Assembly (NCBI RefSeq): GCF_936916975.1
Contig: NZ_CAKZGO010000040.1
Location: 62,001-126,000 of the forward strand
Reading direction: 5' to 3'
Origin: an uncultured Dongia sp.
GTDB taxonomy: Bacteria; Pseudomonadota; Alphaproteobacteria; Dongiales; Dongiaceae
DNA: 64,000 bases
Position 1 is the stretch's first letter. Every line of letters starts with the position of its first letter. Below are positions 1-8,121 of the stretch, piece by piece. The notes below the pieces were generated by a model. The model was not told where the DNA came from. It made no database searches and saw only the letters and a program-made list of their open reading frames with translations. Position numbers and translations under genes: made by a program.

Positions 1-156
1 CTGTCCTATCTGGGCAACAACCTGAATCAGCTCTTGCGCCAGGCCTACATGCGGGATGTGGCGACCGGCTTTGATTGGCCGGCCCTTGAGCATACCGCGG
101 TCGAGCTTGGCCGGGTTCGCCAGGCCCTCACCAAAGCCTTCCTGGGTCGTCTGTGA
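1..156 (+). CDS. mobC: Plasmid mobilisation protein MobC, C-terminal fragment (5' end outside window)
   Basis: An open frame runs in from the left edge and ends at TGA 154-156. The visible 51 residues include the segment SYLGNNLNQLLRQAY, which matches the conserved GNNLNQ region of MobC-type relaxosome accessory proteins (established family knowledge). Those proteins bind oriT and help the relaxase melt and nick the plasmid. The stop overlaps the GTG start of the relaxase by 2 nt (GTGA), the usual translational coupling of mobC and mobA. Only the last third or so of the protein is visible, so its DNA-binding part cannot be judged. Confidence 0.75.
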   Translation: MSYLGNNLNQLLRQAYMRDVATGFDWPALEHTAVELGRVRQALTKAFLGRL

Positions 157-2033
157 GCGACAGCGCCTTTGATGACCGGGCCAAGGGCCGCGCCCTCTGG
201 GGCCGCCCTGAGTTCGATCGCTTCGCCAAAGGGCGCCTCATCGAGAAGGGGGCGCGGGACCGACATAGGGCAGGGCGGGCCAGCCAGCGGGCCTCCCAGG
301 GCGCGCCGGGGTCCGAGCCGGGCGGGCATGAGGCCGTCATCAAGGTTGTTAGCTGGGGCAAAAGCTCACGCTCCGCCCTGGCGACTGCTCGGTACATTAC
401 CCGGACCCGCCCCAAGGACGCCCCGGAGGCCGCCCTGTCGGCTCGGACCAGTGATGGCCTAGAGATCGCCCCGGAAGATATGAAGGCCTACTTAGAGACG
501 TGGGGGCTCATCCCTGACGCCCGGAATTTGTCCGCCGAAGCACAGGGGCTCAGTGCCAACGAGCGGTTGCAAATGCCTGAGCGCGACCGGTTCGACCGTC
601 GTCAGATCGGACACATGATTATGTCCATCCCGGCAGTGGCAGGTGCCACCGCCGACCAGGTCGAGGCGATCAGCCAAGACACCCTTGAGGAAGCGTTTGC
701 CCGGCGCGGCATCGAGTACATCTATGTCGTCCACACCGACCACAGCGCCCGGCCCCATGCCCATGTCATGTTTCGGGTGACCCTTGCGGAGCCAGGTGGC
801 AACAAGCGTCAGCTTCGCATGGGCCCCGAGGATCTGCGCGTCATCCGGCAGACCTTCGCAGAGAAGGGGAGGGACCAAGGCGTCAATCTGGTGGCGACCG
901 CCCGTGAGGACCGCAAGCAGCTTGCGCCGGCATTGGCCCAGGGGATCGAGCAAGCCCGGCCCAACCGTCGCTACATCGATGCCAAGACCCGCGAGGATCA
1001 AGACGCCCCTTGGCTGGCAGTGAGGGCGCCCGTTTTTCATTCGCGACATGGCGCTGCCTATCAGCAGCGATTCCTTGGGGCGGAACAGACCAGCTCGTTA
1101 CCGCCGCCCCCGGCGATCGAGCTGCCGGCGTTGCCCAAGAAGACCGACCGGCTGATAGAGCAGGCCTGCACGTCATTCGCCGATCCAGTTGCGGCTAAGC
1201 GGAATTTCACGGAGCTTTACGCCGAGGCTCCACAGTTTGCGCTTTGGGCCCTGAATAATAGACCCGAGGTTGTCGGTACGGTCGCGCCGGGGGCCAAGGC
1301 GCCGCGCCTCTATTTGCGCCAGAAGGACACCGGGCCAGTTAGGGAGCCATTTGAGGCGAGCCCTGAACGCGTCGCAGAACTCGACCGCCGTATGCAAATG
1401 ACCTATGGCCGGGGCTGGAAGGAACGTATGGCGGGTGAAATTCAAGGCAGCGATGCACTGTCGCGATTGCCCATCGTGAATGCCGAGCGACAACACCAGA
1501 AAGCGATTGCGCGCGACCCGCAGTTTAGCCAAGCAGATTCGGCCGAACCGACGTTGAAAGCTTGGCGCGACAAGGCCCGCCAGGCGTTGTCAGCAGCGCC
1601 ACAGGAACCACGGCCGATTGCTGCCGCGCGTGCCTCAGCGGAGCGAGCCGCGCGCGCTGCCGTAACGCATCAGCGGCGGGTGAAGCGGACCGAGAACAAC
1701 AACGCCTTGCTCCAACGCGCGGTAGATCGGTTTGGCGCCTTGCCGGGGCTACCGCGGCCGGCACCGACGATTGGGCCCCTAGCGGCAATGCCAGCGCCGA
1801 AAGAAGCGCCGGAAAAGAGCCTGCCGGGCTGGTTTAACCGGATGTTCAAGCGCGAGAAGCCTGCTGCGCCGGCACCGACGCCTGCGATGCCGGCAACGCA
1901 GCCGACCGCAGCGCGGCCGGCGCCGGATGCACCTATCACGCCTGAAGTGCCAAGGCCTGTGACCCAAACGCAGCAGCCGACGCAGATTTCACCGCGTCGT
2001 CGTCAGCGTGACGATGATCGCGGCCGTGAGTGA
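153..2033 (+). CDS. Relaxase / MobA-VirD2-like mobilisation nuclease
   Basis: A 626-residue protein starting at a GTG that overlaps the mobC stop. Two relaxase hallmarks are visible: an N-terminal ARYITR segment whose Tyr81 is a candidate nicking tyrosine, and the three-histidine metal-binding motif HTDHSARPHAHV from residue 194. The last ~150 residues are Pro/Ala-rich and basic, a typical non-catalytic tail. By family, it would nick oriT, stay covalently bound to the 5' end and pilot the strand to a conjugation channel. No coupling protein or type IV secretion gene is visible here, so any transfer would have to be by mobilisation or use genes to the left. oriT is normally upstream of mobC and so lies outside the window. 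Confidence 0.8.
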   Translation: MSDSAFDDRAKGRALWGRPEFDRFAKGRLIEKGARDRHRAGRASQRASQGAPGSEPGGHEAVIKVVSWGKSSRSALATARYITRTRPKDAPEAALSARTSDGLEIAPEDMKAYLETWGLIPDARNLSAEAQGLSANERLQMPERDRFDRRQIGHMIMSIPAVAGATADQVEAISQDTLEEAFARRGIEYIYVVHTDHSARPHAHVMFRVTLAEPGGNKRQLRMGPEDLRVIRQTFAEKGRDQGVNLVATAREDRKQLAPALAQGIEQARPNRRYIDAKTREDQDAPWLAVRAPVFHSRHGAAYQQRFLGAEQTSSLPPPPAIELPALPKKTDRLIEQACTSFADPVAAKRNFTELYAEAPQFALWALNNRPEVVGTVAPGAKAPRLYLRQKDTGPVREPFEASPERVAELDRRMQMTYGRGWKERMAGEIQGSDALSRLPIVNAERQHQKAIARDPQFSQADSAEPTLKAWRDKARQALSAAPQEPRPIAAARASAERAARAAVTHQRRVKRTENNNALLQRAVDRFGALPGLPRPAPTIGPLAAMPAPKEAPEKSLPGWFNRMFKREKPAAPAPTPAMPATQPTAARPAPDAPITPEVPRPVTQTQQPTQISPRRRQRDDDRGRE

Positions 2034-2123
2034 CAGCACCATTTTCTATTTAGGACATATTTTATTCGCGCCCCTTCCTCGTCACGTTATAAGGAATGCG
2101 GAAAGTGTTCAAAGGGGAACCAG

Positions 2124-2597
2124 ATGGCTAAATCCGGCAAGAAGGCGACTGCAAAACCGCGCAAATCTTCCGGCCGTATGGCCAGCAAAGGTTTTCCAAA
2201 TCCGATCGATGTGCATGTTGGACAACGCATGCGCCAACGCCGCACGTTGCTGGGCATGAGCCAAAGTGTTTTGGGTGATGCTATTGGGCTCACATTCCAG
2301 CAAGTGCAGAAGTACGAACGTGGTGCCAACCGCGTGAGCGGTAGCCGGCTATTTGATCTGGGGAGAGTCCTCGACGTCCCAGTCGCTTACTTCTTCGAAG
2401 AAATGCCGGGCGACATGGCGAAGAAATCGCCCTCGCATTTGATGGGTATCAAGCCCGTTGCGGTAGCCTACGAGGCAGACCCCCTGGCAAAACGCGAAAC
2501 CTTGGAGTTGGTGAGGGCCTATTACAAAATCGAGAGTGCTGGCGCCCGGCGTAAGCTTGCCGACTTGATTAAAGTGCTCTCGAAACTCGAAGATTAG
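2124..2597 (+). CDS. XRE-family transcriptional regulator, PraR-like
   Basis: A 157-residue protein with a basic Lys-rich N-tail and a helix-turn-helix domain at about residues 30-90. The core GMSQSVLGDAIGLTFQQVQKY followed by YERGANRVSGSRL and VPVAYFFEE is characteristic of the alphaproteobacterial PraR-like group. Known members are repressors of surface-attachment and symbiosis genes (established for PraR of rhizobia). A good ribosome-binding site (AAAGGGGAA) lies just before the ATG. The 90-bp upstream gap is AT-rich and could hold a promoter. The location beside the relaxase could mean control of mobilisation or of the neighbouring secreted proteins; that is inference. Confidence 0.8.
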   Translation: MAKSGKKATAKPRKSSGRMASKGFPNPIDVHVGQRMRQRRTLLGMSQSVLGDAIGLTFQQVQKYERGANRVSGSRLFDLGRVLDVPVAYFFEEMPGDMAKKSPSHLMGIKPVAVAYEADPLAKRETLELVRAYYKIESAGARRKLADLIKVLSKLED

Positions 2598-3125
2598 ATG
2601 ATGACTGCCGACCTCGACCGCGGCGACCCGCCTGGGACGGCGATCCATTTAAAGATAGGGATAGCATTGAGAGCCCGGTCAAATGTCATCACCGTACTGA
2701 CGGTAGCGAGTTTGCTATTGCAGGTCATCGGCGCGTTTACGGTAGTTGCCCAGGACGCCGAGAGAACGATAGAGGTCTCTGCAGATTTGGACTGGGTTAA
2801 AGTCGACGGCTATCAGTTCTGGTTGGCCTATCCAAGCGAAGGTGCGGCACGTCACCTTGAGGAGGACTACAAGGCATTCGAACTGGACGACGGTCGGAAG
2901 GCAACGGTTGTTGCCTGCGATCCTGGCATCGAAGCTGCCGTCGGTACGGCCCACGGCAATCACTCCTATGGCGCTGTCTGTCGGGTAGACGTCAGCGGTA
3001 CCGTGGAGCAAATGGCCATCTGCAATGACGAAATGGTGGGCTGGAATACCGTTCAATCACTGTCGGCGCCAATGGATGCTCGGCATCTCGCCGAGTTCGT
3101 CGGTCAAAACTGTGTCGGCGGATAA
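2598..3125 (+). CDS. Hypothetical secreted protein
   Basis: I do not recognise the family. From the ATG directly after the upstream stop the frame gives 175 residues, with a hydrophobic stretch (VITVLTVASLLLQVIGAF) ending near AQDAERT, which looks like a signal peptide. A TTG at 2667, six bases after AGGG, would give a 152-residue protein with a normally sized signal peptide, and I think that start is more likely. The mature part has four cysteines, possibly two disulfides, and no transmembrane segment. It follows the XRE gene with no gap and may be co-transcribed with it. Likely periplasmic; function unknown. Confidence 0.5.
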   Translation: MMTADLDRGDPPGTAIHLKIGIALRARSNVITVLTVASLLLQVIGAFTVVAQDAERTIEVSADLDWVKVDGYQFWLAYPSEGAARHLEEDYKAFELDDGRKATVVACDPGIEAAVGTAHGNHSYGAVCRVDVSGTVEQMAICNDEMVGWNTVQSLSAPMDARHLAEFVGQNCVGG

Positions 3126-3130
3126 GAATC

Positions 3131-3334
3131 GTGACGGCGGATTTCGACATCTACCGTTGTGCCAAGCTACTCTGCGATCAATTTGGCGCGGAAGCCGATC
3201 TGATTGCGGCCAAACGCGCCGATAAGCTGCTGGAGTTCGGCGAAATTGAAGGCCATCTGGTTTGAATGCGGATTCTTCGGGCCATTGCCGGGCTGCGTTG
3301 CGAGGCGTCGAAGGTTGGAGAGATCGTTCACTGA
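3131..3334 (+). pseudogene. Small DUF6961-like protein interrupted by an in-frame TGA
   Basis: Starting at GTG 3131 the frame reads TADFDIYRCAKLLCDQFGAE…, resembling a family of short alphaproteobacterial proteins that usually run ~60 residues and end in …W.RI.RAI..L (recalled, not searched). Here the frame hits TGA at 3263-3265, exactly where the conserved tryptophan codon should be. It then continues in the same frame with MRILRAIAGLRC… to a second stop at 3332-3334. This looks like a TGG-to-TGA change. The product is then either a truncated 44-residue peptide or a recent pseudogene. The next gene starts 1 nt after the second stop, which suggests the intact gene was once part of this run. 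Confidence 0.5.
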
Positions 3335-3335
3335 G

Positions 3336-3713
3336 ATGTCCAAGTCAGTTCGTCATATATTCCTTGTGCTGATCGCATGCTTTGCTGCCGCAGGATGCGA
3401 AGGTATTTCGGCCAAAGATCCAGCCACTAGATCTGAACAAGAGAAAGCAAGCGACCTATTCTTAAGGTGTCTTATCTCTCAAGCGCCGAAATACGACGAT
3501 CCAACGTTGCCTGTTGACGATGTGGCTCGCGTACTTATGACCGGGCCTTGTCATGCGACGAGTGACGCCGTTGTGGAAACGTACGAGCGCGACTCATCGC
3601 TCTATGTGCAGAAGGGCTTCAGACGAGATTTTGAGCAAGGGATGAGACTCGGCATGGCGAGAGGCGTTGTCATCGCCGTTCGGCAGCTGCGCACTGGTGA
3701 AGCAAAAATCTGA
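3336..3713 (+). CDS. Putative lipoprotein
   Basis: A 125-residue protein. I chose ATG 3336 because the sequence from there (MSKSVRHIFLVLIACFAAAGC) is a clean type II signal peptide with lipobox AAGC. The longer upstream frame overlaps the preceding gene and does not look like protein. The mature part contains further cysteines and a segment DFEQGMRLGMARG near the end. I recognise no family. It would be anchored in the outer or inner membrane by the lipidated cysteine. It is tightly packed after the preceding small gene and may share its transcript. Confidence 0.6.
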   Translation: MSKSVRHIFLVLIACFAAAGCEGISAKDPATRSEQEKASDLFLRCLISQAPKYDDPTLPVDDVARVLMTGPCHATSDAVVETYERDSSLYVQKGFRRDFEQGMRLGMARGVVIAVRQLRTGEAKI

Positions 3714-4085
3714 TCTCAGAGCCCGCACCCGATGCAGACGCACAGGCACCAAGTAACAGAGGCGGCATTTATTTCGGCGTAGCGTCACTCTGCCGCCCGA
3801 CGTGGCACTTCGCGGGTGTTCCGACCTTCAGTGTCAGTCGGCGAGTGATTGAAGATCAGTCTACTTGCTCAGCCTCCGCAGGTGCATCTGAGCCTGACCA
3901 ACGCTTCCTCAACTGTCTTTCAGTCGCGGATTCTTCCCCACAGGAGATTGGCCTGTGGACTTGGCGAACTCCAAGAAACCTTGTCGCCCGACGCGCATTC
4001 GACGCTCGCCGTTAGCCTTCCCGGTGCCGACGGTCATCGCCGACGGTGCTCGCCCGGGCCGATCCGGCATGAATGGGGACTTACC
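3714..4085 (+). other. Intergenic stretch without a supported gene
   Basis: About 370 bases between the lipoprotein gene and the small protein at 4086. The open frame that covers its second half has no family resemblance before the ATG at 4086, and its composition looks non-coding. I see no clear hairpin, promoter or repeat in it. Confidence 0.4.
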
Positions 4086-4289
4086 ATGACGACCAACATT
4101 TTTGAGACAGCTGAAAGCGTCGGCATCCGCCACGTCCGTGCGGAACTCACGTTGACCAACCATGAGGTTGCAATTGCCCTAGCCAAGCGCGCCGTCTTGC
4201 CGGTGCTTGCAGCCTTCGCGGACGATCTCACCGCGGAAGCGGCGCGGTTACGCATGATGTTCAAAGGACGGGCGGTGTCCGGCGTATAG
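4086..4289 (+). CDS. Small hypothetical protein
   Basis: A 67-residue frame from ATG 4086, preceded by GGGGACTTACC as a plausible ribosome-binding site. The product is hydrophilic with an Ala-rich helix (ALAKRAVLPVLAAFADDLTAEAARLRMM) and no signal peptide. I chose the internal ATG rather than the longer upstream frame because only the last part looks like protein. Function unknown. A perfect GC-rich hairpin follows 20 bases after the stop. Confidence 0.4.
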   Translation: MTTNIFETAESVGIRHVRAELTLTNHEVAIALAKRAVLPVLAAFADDLTAEAARLRMMFKGRAVSGV

Positions 4290-4308
4290 GCCGGCCGAGA
4301 CGGCGGCA

Positions 4309-4326
4309 GGCGGGCAACTGCCCGCC
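4309..4326 (+). terminator. GC-rich hairpin after the small gene; possible terminator or dispersed palindrome
   Basis: GGCGGGCA and TGCCCGCC pair perfectly around a 2-base loop, but no T-run follows, so an intrinsic terminator is not proven. The same core occurs again at 18705-18724 with 2 changes in 20 bases, so it may instead be a dispersed repeat. Confidence 0.35.
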
Positions 4327-4536
4327 GCACATGCAAGTGCCCTTCCTTGGCCCCTTAAAGAGCTACCGCCTCGTGCTGGCCTCTTTGACGCCTAGTCAAA
4401 GCCACGGCGCGCTAGCCTGTTCCGGCACAGTACGGCATCCCCTAGCTGAAGACCTGCACTTGACTCTATTTTCGGCTGCGCGCAGAGTCGCCATGCAACC
4501 CATGCGGGCTTAACAAGCTATGCAAGGAAGCTGAGC

Positions 4537-4833
4537 ATGTTTCGGTGCATCTGCGTATTGCTGGCACTCTTGATAGGTCCGAGTGCGGTTGCCGATCAAC
4601 TGTCTGCGCCGATTGCCGAACAAGCCCAGGTATGTGCCGGTGAGCAGCCGAAAAGTTTATTGGACGCCCTCGTGGGACCGGCAAAGTCGACCTGCGATCA
4701 AGAGGCGAGCGAGGCAACTGAGGGAGACCAGGCCGGCCAGGGGTGCTGCTCATGGCATGGTGGGCAGTGCGGATGCTCTAGCGGGCGCGTCGTGTGTTGT
4801 GACGGGCAATACAGTCCAAGTTGTGGCTGCTGA
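4537..4833 (+). CDS. Secreted cysteine-rich small protein
   Basis: A 98-residue protein with an N-terminal signal peptide (MFRCICVLLALLIGPSAVA) and a C-terminal block rich in Cys and Gly: CCSWHGGQCGCSSGRVVCCD followed by GQYSPSCGC. Nine cysteines fall within the last 31 residues. I recall similar CC-x-HGG-x-CGC…CCDG…SPxCGC tails in small secreted proteins of proteobacteria and their mobile elements, usually unannotated. The spacing suggests a disulfide-bonded or metal-binding knob exported to the periplasm. It lies 35 bases upstream of the SGNH hydrolase and may be co-expressed with it. Function unknown. Confidence 0.6.
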   Translation: MFRCICVLLALLIGPSAVADQLSAPIAEQAQVCAGEQPKSLLDALVGPAKSTCDQEASEATEGDQAGQGCCSWHGGQCGCSSGRVVCCDGQYSPSCGC

Positions 4834-4868
4834 CGCGCTAGTCGTTGTGCGATGACGGGGGACTTTAC

Positions 4869-6206
4869 ATGGCTCTTAAGATAGTCGCGAAGGACCAACT
4901 CCTCTCAAAAAAGTATCTCAACCCCGAAATTATGGCCATCGGGGACTCCATTTTCAATGGCGTCCGATCGCTTTCCCTCTCGGGCCAATTGGCAGCCCTT
5001 TCGCCCATCGCTCAGATGGCAGACGCCCTGAAACTGAAATGCACCACGCCGGACTATCCCCGCCCCGTCCTGGTCGATCTTGAAGAGGCTTTCAGAGGTG
5101 GCCTCCCAGATCTAATAGACTTAAAGGCGGCAGCGGTCAAAAATGCCCAAGCGTGGATCAAAGAGCTACCCACGTGGTCGAAACATATCGCGTTCGACAA
5201 CATTGCAATCGCGGGAGCAACATACCCAGATCTACTTACCACCACAGCAGGAGAGCAAAGGGGTAAGATCCATAAGGCCCTGAAAAACCTGAAGGATGCC
5301 AAAGGCCTCAGTTTCTATGGGAAGCTCTTTGCACTCTACAATGCGATCAACACAATTTTTCTCCTCAATCCAACCGGCCTCCCGGAACTCGATGACCTTA
5401 CTCCAATCGATATGGTGAGCCACCGTAAGCCGAAGCGGCTGTTCATCAACATTGGTAATAACGAAGGTCTCTTTAGGATCGGTGTGAGCGGCGACTACAA
5501 TGAGGCCGACAAGAAGCTCTTACGTTCGATTCCCACCTTCGCCACTGAGCTTGCCGAGCATCTTGTCAAGGACTGCGGCGATGTTGAGCGTATCTACTTC
5601 AACTTGCTGATACGGCCAAGAGTCCTCGCAAACCTTGCCCCGCGCACCGACAATGAGATGTACCAAACGCCAGAAAACGGCGGTTATTTTAAGACCTATG
5701 TCGGGCGTCTTACTGACAAGAACGAAATGACAGCGAAGCAGATGGAAAGCTTCGACAATGAGGTCAGCAAGGTCAATGCTGCGACAGAAGCTAACATGAA
5801 AGCGGTGTTCGGCGCACAGGCCCACAAGCTTCAATTTGTCAATATCTTCAACATATCTGAACAATTTGATACGAAACATTGGGGTGATACGCGCAAGGTG
5901 CCAGTTAGACGAAAAGCCGTGACTTGGCAGCTGAGCAATTACCCGTTCTCCTCCAACATTGGCGGCTTCAGACAGGGTGGGTTGTGGGGTCTCGACAATA
6001 TGCACCCGGCCGCTGCAGGTTATGCTCTTCTCGCTGAGGAGATGCGTCAGGTTGTGGTGAAGACTGAAGACATTGCCAACAGCCTACCCATTCTTCCGCA
6101 GAAGGCATTCGACAAAGATACGCTGCTGCAGGACGTGCCGCGCAATTGGGACGCCTTAATGCTCGTTTTCTCTGCCTTCGCAAACCTTGGATTCTTCAGG
6201 ATGTAG
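4869..6206 (+). CDS. SGNH/GDSL-family hydrolase
   Basis: A 446-residue protein. ATG 4869 was chosen over ATG 4845 because GGGGGA lies just before it. The SGNH blocks are visible: GDS at residues 25-27 (block I, nucleophile Ser27), INIGNNE near residue 195 (block III, with Asn), and DNMHPAAAGY near 376 (block V, catalytic Asp and His). The family hydrolyses esters in lipids, polysaccharides or peptidoglycan acetyl groups. There is no signal peptide or transmembrane segment, so it looks cytoplasmic. At ~446 residues it is longer than the usual 200-250-residue catalytic domain; the extra length lies between blocks I and III and between III and V. The substrate cannot be inferred. Confidence 0.7.
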   Translation: MALKIVAKDQLLSKKYLNPEIMAIGDSIFNGVRSLSLSGQLAALSPIAQMADALKLKCTTPDYPRPVLVDLEEAFRGGLPDLIDLKAAAVKNAQAWIKELPTWSKHIAFDNIAIAGATYPDLLTTTAGEQRGKIHKALKNLKDAKGLSFYGKLFALYNAINTIFLLNPTGLPELDDLTPIDMVSHRKPKRLFINIGNNEGLFRIGVSGDYNEADKKLLRSIPTFATELAEHLVKDCGDVERIYFNLLIRPRVLANLAPRTDNEMYQTPENGGYFKTYVGRLTDKNEMTAKQMESFDNEVSKVNAATEANMKAVFGAQAHKLQFVNIFNISEQFDTKHWGDTRKVPVRRKAVTWQLSNYPFSSNIGGFRQGGLWGLDNMHPAAAGYALLAEEMRQVVVKTEDIANSLPILPQKAFDKDTLLQDVPRNWDALMLVFSAFANLGFFRM

Positions 6207-6470
6207 CAAGAGGCGTCAGCCTTGTAAGGGGGCAACGTTGTCCAGTAGATCCTCAGATGTAGCCACATCTGAGGCATGGCATCCACGTGCTTTGAGAGCG
6301 GGCCGTCGACTCTCTAGTCGTGTCGTTGCGTGCGCCTGGCGATGAACGTTGCAACGACATCGGCTTACTGCTTTGAAGGCACATGGCAAAGACAGGGCAC
6401 GCAGCGCTAGGAAATGCGGAACACTCGGCCTAAGGCAGATATCTTTCCAGCTAGAGCAGAGAGGAAGACA

Positions 6471-7763
6471 ATGGCGGCGGTGACAAGGTCTCCCGGGGAC
6501 ATTGCTGTCGATCTTTTCGACCGTGTTGGCGGGTTGCGCCAACTCAAATGGTTGTTGCCGGTCCTCATCTCCCTCGGGATCATGGTCGCCCTGATCGTGT
6601 ATCTGCGCCCACTCTATGAAAGTGGAGAGGATGCATTCATCACGACCGGTTTCGCTATCTTCCTGTGCGCATTCCTTTCTGCTTTGCCACCGGTCCTGTG
6701 CTTTGTCCAGAACGTCTCGCGGCGGCGGCAGCTGAGCAAGCTCGAAAGTATGCAAGACCTCCCACTCGCCAAGACGACATCATACCGTGTCGCTAAGGCA
6801 TCCATGGAAACCGGGCGGTTGGTGGTGGATGCCGATTACGCCTTGCCGATCTTTCTCTACTTTTTCATCACGTTCGTGGGGTTCGTCGCCATTTTTCTGG
6901 GCTACAGCCGAGCACAGTATTTTACCCCCGCGACGGTGCTGTTGGGCGGATTACAGGATCGGACTCAAGGTGCAAGTTTTGTACTCTATCAGTTGCACAC
7001 ATTTGCCGTTGTCGCGATGGCGTTCATGGGGAGTTATGTCTACGTCCTTGGTCGCATTCTCGATCGGATCAACAACAACGATCTCTACCCTATCTCGCTC
7101 TATTATTACACAGCGCGGATCATCATCGCCTGTGCCGCCGCAGCCGTACTTCGGCATGCTTTCGTCTTGTTTGGCAATGCCGGTGATGCGGTCTTGCCGC
7201 AGCAAGTCAGCACCAATATCGGTGCGGCGCTACTCATTCTGGTCGGCTTTACCGTTGGTTTTGCCCCCGACCTGTTTATCCTGGTGATGAGCCGGAAGGC
7301 GTTTCAGTACTTCAAGATCTGGGGGAGTCGGTCAGAACCAGACGGTAAAAACCTCCCCCGCAGTTTGCCGCTGCTGATGATCGATGACCTCACGCGCGAG
7401 AAGATTGACCGCCTCAATGAGCTAGGCATCGACAGCGCGCAGATTTTGGCGCGACAGAACCCCTTCGTTCTCTTGCCGCGCTTGCCCTATGATTTGGGAC
7501 TCATCGTCGATTGGATCGCTCAGGCTCAGCTCTATGTCCTGGTCAAGGACAAGGCGCTGGAGAGTCTGAGAACGGTCTGCGTTCGGAATATTCTGGATCT
7601 CGCCATTCGCCTTGGCAATGACGATGCGGCCAGAAAAGAAATATGCGGCCTGCTGGTCATCTCCGACAGTGCCGGGATCGTCCTGCTGCAGCAGTTGCGG
7701 GAAGATCCCCTGTTCCTTCGCCTGCATGAACTCGCGGCCGCTTTGCGGCCGGAAGCGTCGTAA
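6471..7763 (+). CDS. Multi-pass inner-membrane protein of unknown function
   Basis: A 430-residue protein starting at ATG 6471 after an AGAGGAAG ribosome-binding site; an in-frame ATG 57 bases upstream lacks one. Hydrophobic segments lie near residues 25-45, 60-80, 115-135, 160-180, 220-240 and 250-275, giving about six transmembrane helices. A soluble C-terminal domain of ~150 residues contains DDLTREKIDRLNELGIDSAQILA, a helix-hairpin-like or SAM-like segment, so the tail may bind DNA or protein. I do not recognise the family. It sits among other uncharacterised envelope proteins transcribed in the same direction. Confidence 0.55.
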   Translation: MAAVTRSPGDIAVDLFDRVGGLRQLKWLLPVLISLGIMVALIVYLRPLYESGEDAFITTGFAIFLCAFLSALPPVLCFVQNVSRRRQLSKLESMQDLPLAKTTSYRVAKASMETGRLVVDADYALPIFLYFFITFVGFVAIFLGYSRAQYFTPATVLLGGLQDRTQGASFVLYQLHTFAVVAMAFMGSYVYVLGRILDRINNNDLYPISLYYYTARIIIACAAAAVLRHAFVLFGNAGDAVLPQQVSTNIGAALLILVGFTVGFAPDLFILVMSRKAFQYFKIWGSRSEPDGKNLPRSLPLLMIDDLTREKIDRLNELGIDSAQILARQNPFVLLPRLPYDLGLIVDWIAQAQLYVLVKDKALESLRTVCVRNILDLAIRLGNDDAARKEICGLLVISDSAGIVLLQQLREDPLFLRLHELAAALRPEAS

Positions 7764-7818
7764 CTGATGGGCCTAGCTCGATACCGTGTGTTTGCCTTGT
7801 CGAAGCAGAGATGAGTGG

Positions 7819-8121
7819 ATGTCGCGCATGACATGGCTGAAGATCGCCGGAAGTGCGGTTATCATTGTGGTGGTAGCATGGAGCGATGTCGCAGATCAGT
7901 CGCCGTCGGATGCGCAGATCAGGCAAGCGCTGATCGAACGCTCAATCGCATCCTATCCCGGTCGCCGTCCATGCCCCTACAATTTGGCAAAGAACGGTAG
8001 CCGATGTGGCGGCCGCAGCGCCTGGAGCAAAGCTGGGAGATATGCCCCGCTGTGTTACCAAGATGATGTGTCGGACGCTATGATCAAGGCATTCATGAAG
8101 GAGAATGACCTTGCTCAATAG
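7819..8121 (+). CDS. Small secreted protein
   Basis: A 100-residue frame from ATG 7819 (an ATG at 7828 is also possible) with a signal-anchor-like hydrophobic start (WLKIAGSAVIIVVVAW). The mature part has the pattern SYPGRRPCPYN…GSRCGGRSAWSKAG…PLCYQDDV with three cysteines. I recall this pattern in small exported proteins that often occur in accessory regions. Its end overlaps the start of the endonuclease-like gene by 17 bases, so the two are almost certainly co-translated. A role as partner, inhibitor or accessory factor of that nuclease is inference. Confidence 0.55.
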   Translation: MSRMTWLKIAGSAVIIVVVAWSDVADQSPSDAQIRQALIERSIASYPGRRPCPYNLAKNGSRCGGRSAWSKAGRYAPLCYQDDVSDAMIKAFMKENDLAQ

